Source: Chryseobacterium phosphatilyticum
GTDB lineage: Bacteria > Bacteroidota > Bacteroidia > Flavobacteriales > Weeksellaceae
Length of the DNA stretch: 64,000 bases
Assembly (NCBI RefSeq): GCF_002899825.2
Contig: NZ_PPED02000005.1
Span: 62,001 to 126,000, forward strand
Direction of reading: 5' to 3'
This document shows positions 33,315 to 42,035 of this stretch, piece by piece; position 1 is the first letter of the stretch; the number at the start of each line of letters is the position of its first letter. The notes below the pieces were generated by a model, which made no database searches, was not told the origin of the DNA, and was given only the letters and a program-made list of their open reading frames with translations. Made by a program: the position numbers and the translations under genes.

Positions 33315-34841
33315 ATGGCAGACAAAACACAATTTATTGAAGAACTAAATGCTAGATATACTCCAAAAGGAGATCATATTATATTGGGAAAGGGGATGTT
33401 GGATGGAGAGGTCGTTCCTGAAGTGAACGTTACTATTCCTTTGAAAACAATCAACCGTCATGGTCTTATTGCTGGCGCAACCGGAACAGGAAAGACAAAA
33501 ACATTACAGGTATTTGCAGAGCAACTTTCACATCAGGGAATTCCTTCTATGGTACTGGATATCAAAGGGGATTTTTCAGGAATTGCGGAGGCGGGTCAGA
33601 TGAATTCTATCATTGAAGAAAGGTATGCAAAGACCCAGCTTCCTTATACTCCTCAAGGGTTTCCCGTAGAGCTCATGACTATTTCCGGAGAAAAAGGAGT
33701 GAAGCTCAGAGCTACTGTTACAGAATTCGGACCTGTTTTGCTGAGTAAAATTTTGGAGCTCAATGACACCCAGCAAAGTATTATGTCTATCGTCTTTAAA
33801 TATTGTGATGATAAAGGCCTTCCATTGATTGATCTGAAAGATTTAAAGAAAGTTTTACAATATGTCACCGATAATGCTCAGGGTAAAGCAGAACTTGCAG
33901 CCAACTACGGATCTATAGCATCGGCTTCATTAGGAACTATTTTAAGATCAATCGTTGCATTGGAACAGCAGGGAGCAGCAGACTTTTTTGGAGAATTAAG
34001 TTTTGACGTACAGGATCTGCTGGAAACAAGAGATGGGAAAGGTGTGGTTAATATTTTAAGAGTATCCGATATTCAGAATAAACCACAGTTGTTTTCTACC
34101 TTTATGCTTTCACTTTTTGCGGAAATTTATATGACCTTTCCTGAAGAAGGTGATAGTGGAAAGCCGAAACTGGTACTGTTTATTGATGAAGCTCACCTGA
34201 TTTTTGATGAAGCATCAAAAGCTCTTCTGTCGCAGATTGAAACCATGGTAAAGCTGATTCGTTCCAAAGGAGTTGGGATCTATTTTATTACACAGATTCC
34301 GGGTGATGTTCCTGAAAATGTATTGTCACAATTAGGGTTAAAGATTCAACATGCCTTGAGAGGCTTTACGGCTAAAGATAAAAAAGAAATTTCCAAAGCA
34401 GTTGAAAATTATCCCACAACAGAATATTATAATGCTTCAACACTGATTCAGAGCTTAGGAATTGGAGAAGCTTTTGTTACTGCTTTAGATGAAAAAGGAA
34501 TTCCTACTCCATTGGTGCATACTTACCTGATCTCTCCGGAGTCAAGAATGGATGTGTTAAACGAAACAGAAATTTCTGACTTAACGAGCACATCAGCTTT
34601 GGTAGCAAAATATGAAGAAGCCATTGATAGAGAGTCTGCATATGAAATGTTGACCAACAGAATGGAGCAAGCTGCCCAAAACCCAACGCCTAATCAAAAA
34701 ACAAAACCTGTAAAAGAAGAACCGGGAATGTTTGAGCAGGTTTTGCAGAGCCAGGCGGGAAGAACTTTTACCAATACTCTAATGAGAGAAGGGGCTAAAG
34801 CTATTCTTGGAATGTTTGGCTTAGGAGGCAGAAGAAGATAA
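33315..34841 (+). CDS. HerA-like ATPase of the DUF853 family
   Basis: A 508 aa P-loop ATPase. Walker A GATGTGKT is at 54-61 and Walker B PKLVLFIDEAHL near 280. IRSKGVGIYFITQIPGDVPE is the sensor/arginine-finger region of the HerA/FtsK superfamily. The C-terminus has a Pro/Gln/Lys linker (about 455-475) and ends with EGAKAILGMFGLGGRRR. DUF853 proteins are widespread and often called helicase HerA-like. A DNA-translocation or secretion role is inferred only, and there is no NurA nuclease neighbour. The next gene encodes a 3'-5' exonuclease, but 156 bp separate them. Confidence 0.88.
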   Translation: MADKTQFIEELNARYTPKGDHIILGKGMLDGEVVPEVNVTIPLKTINRHGLIAGATGTGKTKTLQVFAEQLSHQGIPSMVLDIKGDFSGIAEAGQMNSIIEERYAKTQLPYTPQGFPVELMTISGEKGVKLRATVTEFGPVLLSKILELNDTQQSIMSIVFKYCDDKGLPLIDLKDLKKVLQYVTDNAQGKAELAANYGSIASASLGTILRSIVALEQQGAADFFGELSFDVQDLLETRDGKGVVNILRVSDIQNKPQLFSTFMLSLFAEIYMTFPEEGDSGKPKLVLFIDEAHLIFDEASKALLSQIETMVKLIRSKGVGIYFITQIPGDVPENVLSQLGLKIQHALRGFTAKDKKEISKAVENYPTTEYYNASTLIQSLGIGEAFVTALDEKGIPTPLVHTYLISPESRMDVLNETEISDLTSTSALVAKYEEAIDRESAYEMLTNRMEQAAQNPTPNQKTKPVKEEPGMFEQVLQSQAGRTFTNTLMREGAKAILGMFGLGGRRR

Positions 34842-34997
34842 ACCACAAGATATAAGTTTTATAACCTGTTATATTTGATATATTTTTTGTTACTTTAGCA
34901 GGTTATACCATTACTAATGGAGGGAAAATTGCCGGATTTTGGTATTCAATAGTAGGGTAGAAATTAATAAATATAAACAGCAGTTAACGGGAAATCA

Positions 34998-36221
34998 ATG
35001 TATTCGATTATAGATATAGAAAGTAATGGTGCAGGTTATAGAAATGAGTGCATTATCGATGTTGCCATCTACAGGTATGATGGTCAGAAGATTACTGACC
35101 AGTTTATCTCTTTGGTAAACCCTGAAAGTGATATTACTCCTTTTGTACAAAAACTGACCAGTATTACTCCCAAAATGGTAAAAACTGCGCCTAAATTTCA
35201 TGAATTAGCCAAAAGAATTATTGAGATAACGCAGAATACAACATTGGTCGGACATAATATTGATTTTGACTACCGAATGCTTCGCCAGTCGTTTAAAAGA
35301 TTAGGGTATGATTTTAAAATCAATACTTTAGATACAATTCCTTTGGCAAAAAAGCTGATTCCGGATGAGGTAAGTTATTCATTGGGAAAACTGGTGAAAT
35401 CATTGGGTATTCCATTGACGAATCATCACAGAGCTGAAGGAGACGCCAGAGCAACCCTGGAACTGTTCAAACTTTTAATATCAAAAGATACTGAAAACGA
35501 GATTATTCAGAAACAGCATGAGGAAACCAATGCTAAATCATATATTAATAAGGTTAAAGTATTGACCCAGGATCTCCCGAATGACAAAGGGTTTGTTTAT
35601 TTTCAGGATGAAGCTGGGAAAATCATTTTCTCTGATTATGTTCAGGATATTAATAAATTTTCGAAAAAAGTATTCAATTCAAAATCAAAAAAATGGGAAC
35701 AAATCCAGAACAGGGTAGAACAAATTAATTTTGAACTTACCGGGACGGATATTATTGCCAAATTGATTCTTAACTCTAAGAATATCAAAAAGAAAGAAGT
35801 GTTTCCTTTCGGGTTGTATTTCAGGAACCATAAATATGTTGTTGAGAAAAATAACCTGAATAAAACGGAAAAACCTGTTCTGAAATTCAGATCTTTTACT
35901 CAGGGAATGAAAGCGGTTCAATTTATTGGCTCTCAGGAAGAATTCAATGATTTTGCTGTATTAAAACAAAGAATAGAATTCAAAAAAAGAAACGAATTAT
36001 GGCTGGGTACAGGAAGAAAATTAGGAGAGAAATTATTTTTAATTATTGAAAACGGAAAGGTTTTGTCGTTTGGATTCTATGAACTGTTTACGCAGATTCA
36101 AACGTTGAGTAAGCTGGCTAAACTTAAAATTGACCTCCCAATGTCTTCTGTTGATTTGAATAATGAACTGCAGTTAGCGCTACTTCGTGGTGATTTCGAG
36201 ACTTTACCGTTGCCGAAATGA
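34998..36221 (+). CDS. DnaQ-like 3'-5' exonuclease with a degenerate UvrC-like N-terminal (GIY-YIG) domain
   Basis: A 407 aa protein. Residues 1 to about 170 are a DEDDh exonuclease: D6-x-E8 in IIDIESNG, HNIDFDYRML near residue 92, and HHRAEGDARAT near 146 with the catalytic His and Asp. From about residue 195 the protein resembles the UvrC/Cho GIY-YIG domain (LPNDKGFVYFQDEAGKIIFSDYVQDINKF), as in known polymerase III epsilon/UvrC-like fusions. Here GIY reads GFVYF, YIG reads FSDY, and the catalytic arginine position is not Arg, so the second nuclease looks inactive. It may serve in DNA binding. A 156-bp gap with its own inverted repeat precedes it. Confidence 0.82.
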   Translation: MYSIIDIESNGAGYRNECIIDVAIYRYDGQKITDQFISLVNPESDITPFVQKLTSITPKMVKTAPKFHELAKRIIEITQNTTLVGHNIDFDYRMLRQSFKRLGYDFKINTLDTIPLAKKLIPDEVSYSLGKLVKSLGIPLTNHHRAEGDARATLELFKLLISKDTENEIIQKQHEETNAKSYINKVKVLTQDLPNDKGFVYFQDEAGKIIFSDYVQDINKFSKKVFNSKSKKWEQIQNRVEQINFELTGTDIIAKLILNSKNIKKKEVFPFGLYFRNHKYVVEKNNLNKTEKPVLKFRSFTQGMKAVQFIGSQEEFNDFAVLKQRIEFKKRNELWLGTGRKLGEKLFLIIENGKVLSFGFYELFTQIQTLSKLAKLKIDLPMSSVDLNNELQLALLRGDFETLPLPK

Positions 36222-36279
36222 TAGAGAATTAAAACGGTACAGGTTTTTTCAGGAGGGAGATGCTTTGTTAATCAATTTC

Positions 36280-36307
36280 TTGAAATAAAAAATAAATAGT
36301 ATTTTTG
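36280..36307 (+). promoter_or_regulatory. Promoter of the lysA leader
   Basis: TTG at 36280-36282 and TATTTTTG at 36300-36307 are separated by 17 bases, an excellent match to the flavobacterial TTG-N17-TAnnTTTG promoter. Transcription would start near 36312, about 14 bases before the leader ORF. Confidence 0.7.
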
Positions 36308-36325
36308 CAAAAAATAAATAGAGCA

Positions 36326-36397
36326 ATGCAAAATTTTAAACAAATTAAAACTGGAAAAAAGGGAGCTGTAAGGTTCTCTAAGGTTTGGAATATTTAA
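36326..36397 (+). CDS. Putative lysA leader peptide (23 aa)
   Basis: The ORF reads MQNFKQIKTGKKGAVRFSKV then WNI and a TAA stop. It contains five Lys codons at positions 5, 8, 11, 12 and 19. It lies between a strong promoter and an intrinsic terminator that precedes lysA, the gene for the last step of lysine synthesis. The stop codon (36395-36397) directly abuts the left arm of the alternative hairpin described below. This is the classic layout of ribosome-mediated attenuation. Translation is not proven, and Lys is common in AT-rich genomes. Confidence 0.55.
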   Translation: MQNFKQIKTGKKGAVRFSKVWNI

Positions 36398-36440
36398 AAG
36401 AGTTGTCTTGCATAAAAAATAATCAATGTGGCAGACTCTT
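36398..36440 (+). promoter_or_regulatory. Candidate antiterminator hairpin upstream of lysA
   Basis: AAGAGT (36398-36403) can pair with ACTCTT (36435-36440), and TTGC (36408-36411) with GCAG (36431-36434), leaving a four-base bulge. This stem uses the left arm of the terminator at 36430-36464, so the two structures exclude each other. A ribosome resting on the leader stop codon would cover 36398-36408 and favour the terminator. One stalled at the Lys codons would not. Confidence 0.5.
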
Positions 36441-36464
36441 TTTTGTAAGAATCTGCCTTTTTTT
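36430..36464 (+). terminator. Intrinsic terminator (attenuator) before lysA
   Basis: GGCAGA/TCTGCC plus TCTT/AAGA, with one internal mismatch and a six-base loop, followed by T7. It ends 17 bases before the lysA ATG, where a terminator makes sense only if it is conditional. Confidence 0.8.
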
Positions 36465-36480
36465 ATGTTAAAATGAAATT

Positions 36481-37680
36481 ATGAATTCAAAAGAATTATT
36501 AAAGATTGCCAATGAGTTTGGCACGCCGGTGTACGTTTATGATGCGGAATCCATCAAAATTCAATACGAAAAACTTACATCTTCTTTTTTAAAACACACA
36601 AAGTTCTTCTATGCAGCGAAGGCATTGACAAACATCAATATCCTTAAGTACGTCAAGAATCTGGGTGCTTCTTTGGATTGTGTATCTATTAATGAGGTCA
36701 AACTTGGATTAAAGGCAGGATTTCCGAAAGAGAAAATATTGTTCACTCCAAATTGTGTTGACCTGGCTGAAATAGAAGAGGCAATGACTTTTGGAGTTCA
36801 TATTAACATTGATAACATTTCTATTCTTGAGCAGTTCGGGAATAAATATGGAAATTCTTATCCTATTTTTGTAAGAATCAACCCGCATATTTTTGCCGGA
36901 GGTAACTATAAAATTTCAACAGGACATATCGACAGTAAGTTCGGAATCTCTATTCACCAGCTTCGTCACATTGAAAGAGTGATGAAGAGTACAAATGTAA
37001 ATGTGGAAGGGCTTCACATGCACACGGGAAGTGAGATTAAAGATCCGGATGTATTTCTGCAGGCTCTGGACATTATGTTGGAGCTCTCTGAACATTTTCC
37101 AAATCTGAAATATCTGGATATGGGAAGTGGGTTCAAAATTCCGTACCAGGATACAGAAGAAGAAACAGACGTTAAAACTTTAGGTAAAAAAGTAGAGAAA
37201 GTTTTAGGTGATTTCTCAAAATCAACAGGAAGAAAATTCGAACTTTGGTTCGAGCCTGGGAAATTTTTGGTTGGAAAAAGCGGATACCTTTTGGTAAAAG
37301 CTAATGTAATTAAACAAACGACTGCCACTGTTTTCGTAGGAGTAAATTCCGGATTTAATCATTTGATCCGTCCCATGTTCTACGATTCTTACCACCTGAT
37401 TGAAAACTTATCAAATCCAAAAGGAGCAGAAAGAATTTATACAGTAGTAGGAAATATTTGTGAAACAGATACGTTTGCATGGGACCGGAAACTGAACGAA
37501 GTAAGAGAAGGAGATATTCTTGCCTTCCATAATGCTGGAGCCTATGGTTTTGAAATGAGCTCAAACTTCAACTCAAGATTGAAACCTGCTGAGGTTTTAT
37601 TCCTTGACGGAAAAGCTCACCTGATCCGTAAGAGAGATGAATTTGATGATTTATTGAGAAATCAGATCGAAGTTATCTAA
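36481..37680 (+). CDS. lysA: Diaminopimelate decarboxylase
   Basis: A 399 aa fold-type III PLP enzyme that decarboxylates meso-diaminopimelate to lysine. The PLP lysine is K47 in FFYAAKALTN. HMHTGSEIKD, the glycine-rich MGSGFKIPY, WFEPGKFLVG and CETDTFAWDR (catalytic Cys of the neighbouring subunit) follow in order, and AYGFEMSSNFNSR is near the end. Length is normal. It appears to be preceded by a leader-peptide attenuator and is followed by a terminator, so it is a single regulated gene. There is no aspartokinase fusion. Confidence 0.96.
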   Translation: MNSKELLKIANEFGTPVYVYDAESIKIQYEKLTSSFLKHTKFFYAAKALTNINILKYVKNLGASLDCVSINEVKLGLKAGFPKEKILFTPNCVDLAEIEEAMTFGVHINIDNISILEQFGNKYGNSYPIFVRINPHIFAGGNYKISTGHIDSKFGISIHQLRHIERVMKSTNVNVEGLHMHTGSEIKDPDVFLQALDIMLELSEHFPNLKYLDMGSGFKIPYQDTEEETDVKTLGKKVEKVLGDFSKSTGRKFELWFEPGKFLVGKSGYLLVKANVIKQTTATVFVGVNSGFNHLIRPMFYDSYHLIENLSNPKGAERIYTVVGNICETDTFAWDRKLNEVREGDILAFHNAGAYGFEMSSNFNSRLKPAEVLFLDGKAHLIRKRDEFDDLLRNQIEVI

Positions 37681-37697
37681 GTAAAAAAAATAAAATG

Positions 37698-37723
37698 AAC
37701 GGCTGTCCTTTTGGGCGGCCGTT
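37698..37723 (+). terminator. Intrinsic terminator after lysA
   Basis: AACGGCTGTCC pairs with GGGCGGCCGTT (two G-U pairs) around a four-base loop, followed by T residues. Confidence 0.85.
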
Positions 37724-37794
37724 TTTGTTTTCAATATTAAAAACATTACCAATTTTTAACATGGGAATTCTATGGAAGGTTCAATTTAATTAGC

Positions 37795-37802
37795 TAAATT
37801 TG
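37795..37802 (+). promoter_or_regulatory. -7 box TAAATTTG of the pyruvate oxidase gene
   Basis: An exact TAnnTTTG match 62 bases before the preferred ATG at 37864 and 20 bases before the alternative ATG at 37822. Confidence 0.45.
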
Positions 37803-37863
37803 ATAGGAGGACAGCTTTTTAATGTCGTTATTTTACTCAAAACAAACATCAAATCAATTAATT

Positions 37864-39597
37864 ATGGCCCAAAATATAGCAGAGCAGATTGTTGAAATGC
37901 TCGAGAATGCCAATGTGAAAAGAATTTATGCAGTAACAGGAGATAGTCTCAATCATCTCAATATTGCAGTTAAAAAAAGCAGCATCCAATGGATTCATGT
38001 ACGACATGAAGAAGTGGGGGCCTACGCTGCTGCTGCGGAGGCGGAATTGGATGGTCTTGCGGTATGTGCCGGAAGTTGTGGCCCCGGGCATGTTCATTTA
38101 ATCAATGGAGTATATGAAGCGCATCGCTCACACGTTCCTATGCTGGTGATTGCATCTACTATTCCCAGTGACGAAATGGGAATGGACTATTTCCAGGAAA
38201 CCAATACAATCAAGTTATTTGATGATTGCAGTTATTACAATCAGATGATTACACGACCTGAACAGGTACAAAGGACCATTCAAACAGCCATCCAGCACGC
38301 GATTTCTAAAAAAGGAGTAGCGGTAATCGGCCTTCCCGGAGATGTGTCAGAACTGGATGCGGAAGCGGCTGCTACATCTGCACAGGTTTTTAAAACAAAT
38401 CCTGTCATCAGACCTTCAGATGAAGAATTAAAACAGCTTGCAGCTTTGATCAACGAAAATAAGAAAGTTACACTTTACTGTGGAATAGGTGCAGCAGAGG
38501 CAAGTGCAGAAGTCATTCAGTTATCCGGGTTATTAAAATCTCCTGTAGGCTATTCGTTTCGTGGGAAGATGGCTATCCAGCCTAATAATCCTAATGAAAT
38601 AGGTCTTACTGGTCTGCTGGGTTTCCCCTCAGCATATCACGCAATGCATGAAGCAGATGTGGTCATTCTTCTCGGAACCGATTTCCCTTATCAGAAATTC
38701 ATGCCCGTAAAAAATAAGATTGTACAGATTGATGAAAGTCCGGAGAGATTGGGGCGAAGAGCTAAATTGGAGATGGGGCTAACGGGAGACGTTAAAGAAA
38801 CTATTAAAGCGTTACTTCCTCTATTGAATGAAAAAACAGATGCTCATTTCCTCAATGAACAACTGGAGTTTTATGGAAAGGTAAAAGAAAATCAACTTGA
38901 ATATGTCAAAGATTTTGGAAAAGAAAATGCTATCCAACCGGAATATGTAGCTCACACTTTGGATCGGCTGGCTAAAAAAGATGCTATTTTTACAGTAGAT
39001 ACTGGAATGTGCTGTGTCTGGGGGGCCAGATTTATTACAGGAACAGGAGAAAGGAAAATGCTTGGATCATTCAATCACGGGTCAATGGCCAATGCGATGC
39101 CGATGGCTATAGGAGCTTCCCTGGCACATCCGGATAGGCAGGTAATTGCGATGTGCGGAGACGGAGGCCTTTCTATGCTATTGGGAGATATGGCGACTAT
39201 TTTTCAGTACAAACTTCCGGTGAAATTAATTGTTTTCAATAACAGGACACTTGGAATGGTGAAATTGGAAATGGAAGTAGGAGGTATGCCGGACAATGAA
39301 ACTGATATGATTAATCCGGACTTTGCTATGGTAGCACAGGCAATGGGGTATCCCGGAAAAAATGTACATCATCCTGAAGAAGTGGAAAATGCAATCAAAG
39401 AATGTCTGGATTATAATGGCCCTTACCTTCTGAACATATTTACTAATCCTAATGCATTAGCACTTCCTCCAAAAATTGAATTTGAGCAGGTGCTGGGAAT
39501 GACAAAATCTATGGCACAGCTCATGCTTGGTGGAAAAATGAATGAAGTATTTGAAACCGTGAAAAGTAACTATAAGCACGTTAAAGGCTTGCTATAG
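37864..39597 (+). CDS. poxB: Thiamine-dependent pyruvate oxidase/dehydrogenase
   Basis: A 577 aa three-domain ThDP enzyme. The start MAQNIAEQIVEMLENANVKRIYAVTGDSLNHL aligns with the N-terminus of E. coli PoxB. An in-frame ATG at 37822 would add 14 residues. The catalytic glutamate is in HVRHEEVGAY, and GDGGLSMLLGDMATIFQYKLPVKLIVFNN is the ThDP/Mg motif (GDG...NN). Middle-domain motifs fit FAD binding. PoxB oxidises pyruvate to acetate and CO2 with electrons to quinone. Acetolactate synthase is less likely, as no small subunit or ilv gene is near. The C-terminal membrane-binding segment is not obvious here. Confidence 0.88.
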   Translation: MAQNIAEQIVEMLENANVKRIYAVTGDSLNHLNIAVKKSSIQWIHVRHEEVGAYAAAAEAELDGLAVCAGSCGPGHVHLINGVYEAHRSHVPMLVIASTIPSDEMGMDYFQETNTIKLFDDCSYYNQMITRPEQVQRTIQTAIQHAISKKGVAVIGLPGDVSELDAEAAATSAQVFKTNPVIRPSDEELKQLAALINENKKVTLYCGIGAAEASAEVIQLSGLLKSPVGYSFRGKMAIQPNNPNEIGLTGLLGFPSAYHAMHEADVVILLGTDFPYQKFMPVKNKIVQIDESPERLGRRAKLEMGLTGDVKETIKALLPLLNEKTDAHFLNEQLEFYGKVKENQLEYVKDFGKENAIQPEYVAHTLDRLAKKDAIFTVDTGMCCVWGARFITGTGERKMLGSFNHGSMANAMPMAIGASLAHPDRQVIAMCGDGGLSMLLGDMATIFQYKLPVKLIVFNNRTLGMVKLEMEVGGMPDNETDMINPDFAMVAQAMGYPGKNVHHPEEVENAIKECLDYNGPYLLNIFTNPNALALPPKIEFEQVLGMTKSMAQLMLGGKMNEVFETVKSNYKHVKGLL

Positions 39598-39643
39598 CAA
39601 ATATAAAAGGGATCGAAACTTGAATTTTCAATCATAAATTTAT

Positions 39644-39668
39644 AAACTTCACACACGGTGTGAAGTTT
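39644..39668 (+). terminator. Intrinsic terminator after poxB
   Basis: AAACTTCACAC and GTGTGAAGTTT with a three-base loop, then a T-rich tail. Confidence 0.88.
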
Positions 39669-39694
39669 TCTTTTTAATAAGCCCGGTAAATATT

Positions 39695-39702
39695 TACCTT
39701 TG
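39695..39702 (+). promoter_or_regulatory. -7 box TACCTTTG of the 39731 gene
   Basis: An exact TAnnTTTG match 29 bases before the ATG. Confidence 0.55.
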
Positions 39703-39730
39703 CTTAATAATTAACGGTCAAAACTAAGTT

Positions 39731-40210
39731 ATGAAAACTATATTCTTATTTCTTGCTCTTTGTGTTGCAAATTTTTGCTTTGCCCAGGATGTTGAAGAAA
39801 GAGATGATTCTTTTAATGTAGAAAGCAATAAGAATCTTTTTAAAATAGATATCAGGGAACCTTTCTTACAGGTTGCCGTTAAATGTAATGATTTTAAACC
39901 AGTAGCTTTTGAAGGAGGCGTTGCTGCCTATAAAGATCTTTTAAGTAAATATATGTATACGTATCTCAATGCGGATTTCTATACCTTGACTGGAGATTTT
40001 ACATTTACATTGACCATTGATGAAACAGGTAAAGTGATTGATATTACTGGAAACCCTAAAGTCTTAAACAGTAAGGTGTTCTTTGATGATATGCAATATG
40101 TGATCAGAAGAATTAAGAAAAACTGGGCACCCGCAACTTGTAACGGGGAGCCTGTGAAATCTGACCTGAAAGTTAAAATGAACTTTACTTCCGTTTCTAT
40201 AGACATGTAA
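39731..40210 (+). CDS. Secreted TonB C-terminal-like domain protein
   Basis: A 159 aa protein with a signal peptide (about 1-18, ending FCFA/QD). The mature part contains FEGGVAAYKDLLSKYMYTYLNADFYTLTGDFTFTLTIDETGKVIDITGNP, then YVIRRIKKNWAPATCNGEPVKSDLKVKMNF, the pattern of the TonB C-terminal domain (a P-x-G-x-R-like start, a beta-strand with DETGKV and the WxPA motif). There is no membrane anchor or proline-rich linker, so it is not an energy transducer. Such free domains are common in Flavobacteriia and their role is unknown. Confidence 0.72.
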   Translation: MKTIFLFLALCVANFCFAQDVEERDDSFNVESNKNLFKIDIREPFLQVAVKCNDFKPVAFEGGVAAYKDLLSKYMYTYLNADFYTLTGDFTFTLTIDETGKVIDITGNPKVLNSKVFFDDMQYVIRRIKKNWAPATCNGEPVKSDLKVKMNFTSVSIDM

Positions 40211-40351
40211 AGTATTGATATTGTATTCTTGTTGTATTCTTGCTATTTTTTAAGAACATACTCGGGACACTCTAATTAACAAATATTTCTTTATTGAAAA
40301 GTTAGCTCAATATACCAGAAAATAGCCCTGACATTCTGTCACAATATTTTG

Positions 40352-40359
40352 TATCTTTG
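40352..40359 (+). promoter_or_regulatory. -7 box TATCTTTG of miaB
   Basis: An exact TAnnTTTG match, giving a leader of about 75 bases before the miaB start. Confidence 0.5.
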
Positions 40360-40438
40360 CAAACTTATCTGTTCGTATTTTAAAATTCATTATACATTAT
40401 ATCTTGAGTTTTAAATTCCGGACCTTAAATTGATTATC

Positions 40439-41875
40439 GTGCAGGAAAAATATATAGACGAAACAAAACAGGGAGAAGCTTTTGCTATTGCTGAAAGACC
40501 TGAAAACTCTAAGAAACTGTTTTTAGAAAGCTACGGTTGTCAGATGAATTTCTCTGACTCTGAGATTGTTGCATCTATCCTTAATGAACAAGGGTATAAT
40601 ACGACAATGAAGGTTGAGGAAGCAGACCTTATTTTGTTAAATACATGTTCTATTCGTGAAAAGGCGGAACAAACAGTAAGAATGCGTCTTTCGCAGTTCA
40701 AAAATCTTAAGAAAGAAAGACCCAATATGACGGTTGGTGTTCTGGGATGTATGGCGGAACGATTAAAAACCAAATTCCTTGAAGAAGAACAACTTGTTGA
40801 TCTTGTAGTAGGTCCCGATGCCTATAGAGATCTGCCGAATCTTTTAAAAGAAACAGACGATGGAAGGGATGCAATCAACGTGATCCTTTCAAAAGAAGAG
40901 ACGTACGCAGATATCAATCCTGTTCGTTTAGGAGGAAACGGAGTTACCGCTTTTGTAACCATTACGAGAGGTTGTGATAATATGTGCACCTTCTGTGTGG
41001 TTCCGTTTACAAGAGGAAGAGAAAGAAGCCGTGATCCTCATTCTATTATAGAAGAATGTAAAGATCTTGCAAATAACGGATATAAAGAAATTACTCTTTT
41101 AGGACAAAATGTAGACTCTTACCTATGGTATGGAGGAGGTCCTAAAAAAGATTTTGCCAAAGCTTCTGAAATGCAGAAAGCTACAGCAGTGAATTTTGCA
41201 CAACTTCTTGATCTGGTAGCTAAGGCAGTTCCGGAAATGAGAATCAGATTCTCGACTTCCAATCCTCAGGATATGAGTCTTGATGTGTTCAAAATGATGG
41301 CAAAACATGATAATATCTGTAAATATGTACACCTTCCTGTTCAGAGTGGAAGCAATAATATGCTTGAAGCAATGAACAGACAGCATACCCGTGAAGAATA
41401 TCTTGAGCTGATCAGAAAAGCAAAGGAAATTGTTCCGGAAGTAGCCTTTTCCCAAGACATGATTGTTGGTTTCTGTAACGAAACAGAAGAAGATCACCAG
41501 GATACATTGAGTCTGATGAGAGAAGTAGAATATGACTACGGTTATATGTTTGCTTACTCAGAAAGACCGGGAACCCCTGCTCATAAAAAGATGGAAGATA
41601 ATATTCCTGCTGACGTGAAGCAAAGACGTCTGGCTGAGGTTATTGCATTACAAGGTGAGCTCTCCAGAAAAAGAATGGAGTCTTATGTGGGAAGAGTACA
41701 TCAGATTTTAATTGAAGGAACCTCCAAAAAGAATGCAGACCAGTGGAAAGGCAGAAACTCTCAAAATGCCGTTTGCGTCTTTGATAAACTTGAAGGACAG
41801 GAAATAGGTGACATTGTGGACGTTTTTGTCTACGACAATACCCAGGGCACGCTTTTAGGGAGACTGGAAGCATAA
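40439..41875 (+). CDS. miaB: tRNA-2-methylthio-N6-dimethylallyladenosine synthase
   Basis: A 478 aa radical SAM methylthiotransferase that converts i6A37 to ms2i6A37. The UPF0004 domain starts at LFLESYGCQMNFSDSE, and its three cysteines are in YGCQM, NTCSI and LGCMA. The radical SAM cluster is in TRGCDNMCTFCVVPFTRG (CxxxCxxC). A TRAM domain closes the protein (YVGRVHQILIEG...FVYDNTQGTLLGRLEA). The start is GTG at 40439 (GTG CAG GAA AAA); a TTG three codons upstream is the only other choice and no ATG exists. MiaE (17150) acts on its product. Confidence 0.96.
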   Translation: MQEKYIDETKQGEAFAIAERPENSKKLFLESYGCQMNFSDSEIVASILNEQGYNTTMKVEEADLILLNTCSIREKAEQTVRMRLSQFKNLKKERPNMTVGVLGCMAERLKTKFLEEEQLVDLVVGPDAYRDLPNLLKETDDGRDAINVILSKEETYADINPVRLGGNGVTAFVTITRGCDNMCTFCVVPFTRGRERSRDPHSIIEECKDLANNGYKEITLLGQNVDSYLWYGGGPKKDFAKASEMQKATAVNFAQLLDLVAKAVPEMRIRFSTSNPQDMSLDVFKMMAKHDNICKYVHLPVQSGSNNMLEAMNRQHTREEYLELIRKAKEIVPEVAFSQDMIVGFCNETEEDHQDTLSLMREVEYDYGYMFAYSERPGTPAHKKMEDNIPADVKQRRLAEVIALQGELSRKRMESYVGRVHQILIEGTSKKNADQWKGRNSQNAVCVFDKLEGQEIGDIVDVFVYDNTQGTLLGRLEA

Positions 41876-42035
41876 TTTTAAAATATATTGTTTCTCTTTT
41901 TATAAAAAAGTTTAATTGAAAAACAACTTAGAACATTAAAAATAAACGGAAATAAAGATACTAAAGGATATATTACCATCATATTTTTAGTAAATTGTGA
42001 GTGAAAATCAGGGCTATTCAGAGTTCAGCAAATGA

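Noticed and set aside
36308..36480. Lysine riboswitch (L box) upstream of lysA
   Set aside because: The leader is only about 170 bases including an ORF and shows none of the conserved L-box core elements or the five-helix junction. The leader-peptide model explains the structures better.
37822..37864. ATG at 37822 with an upstream AGGAGG as the poxB start
   Set aside because: The AGGAGG is 11-12 bases away and would lie at the predicted transcription start. The downstream ATG at 37864 matches the PoxB N-terminus and Shine-Dalgarno sites are rarely used in this phylum.
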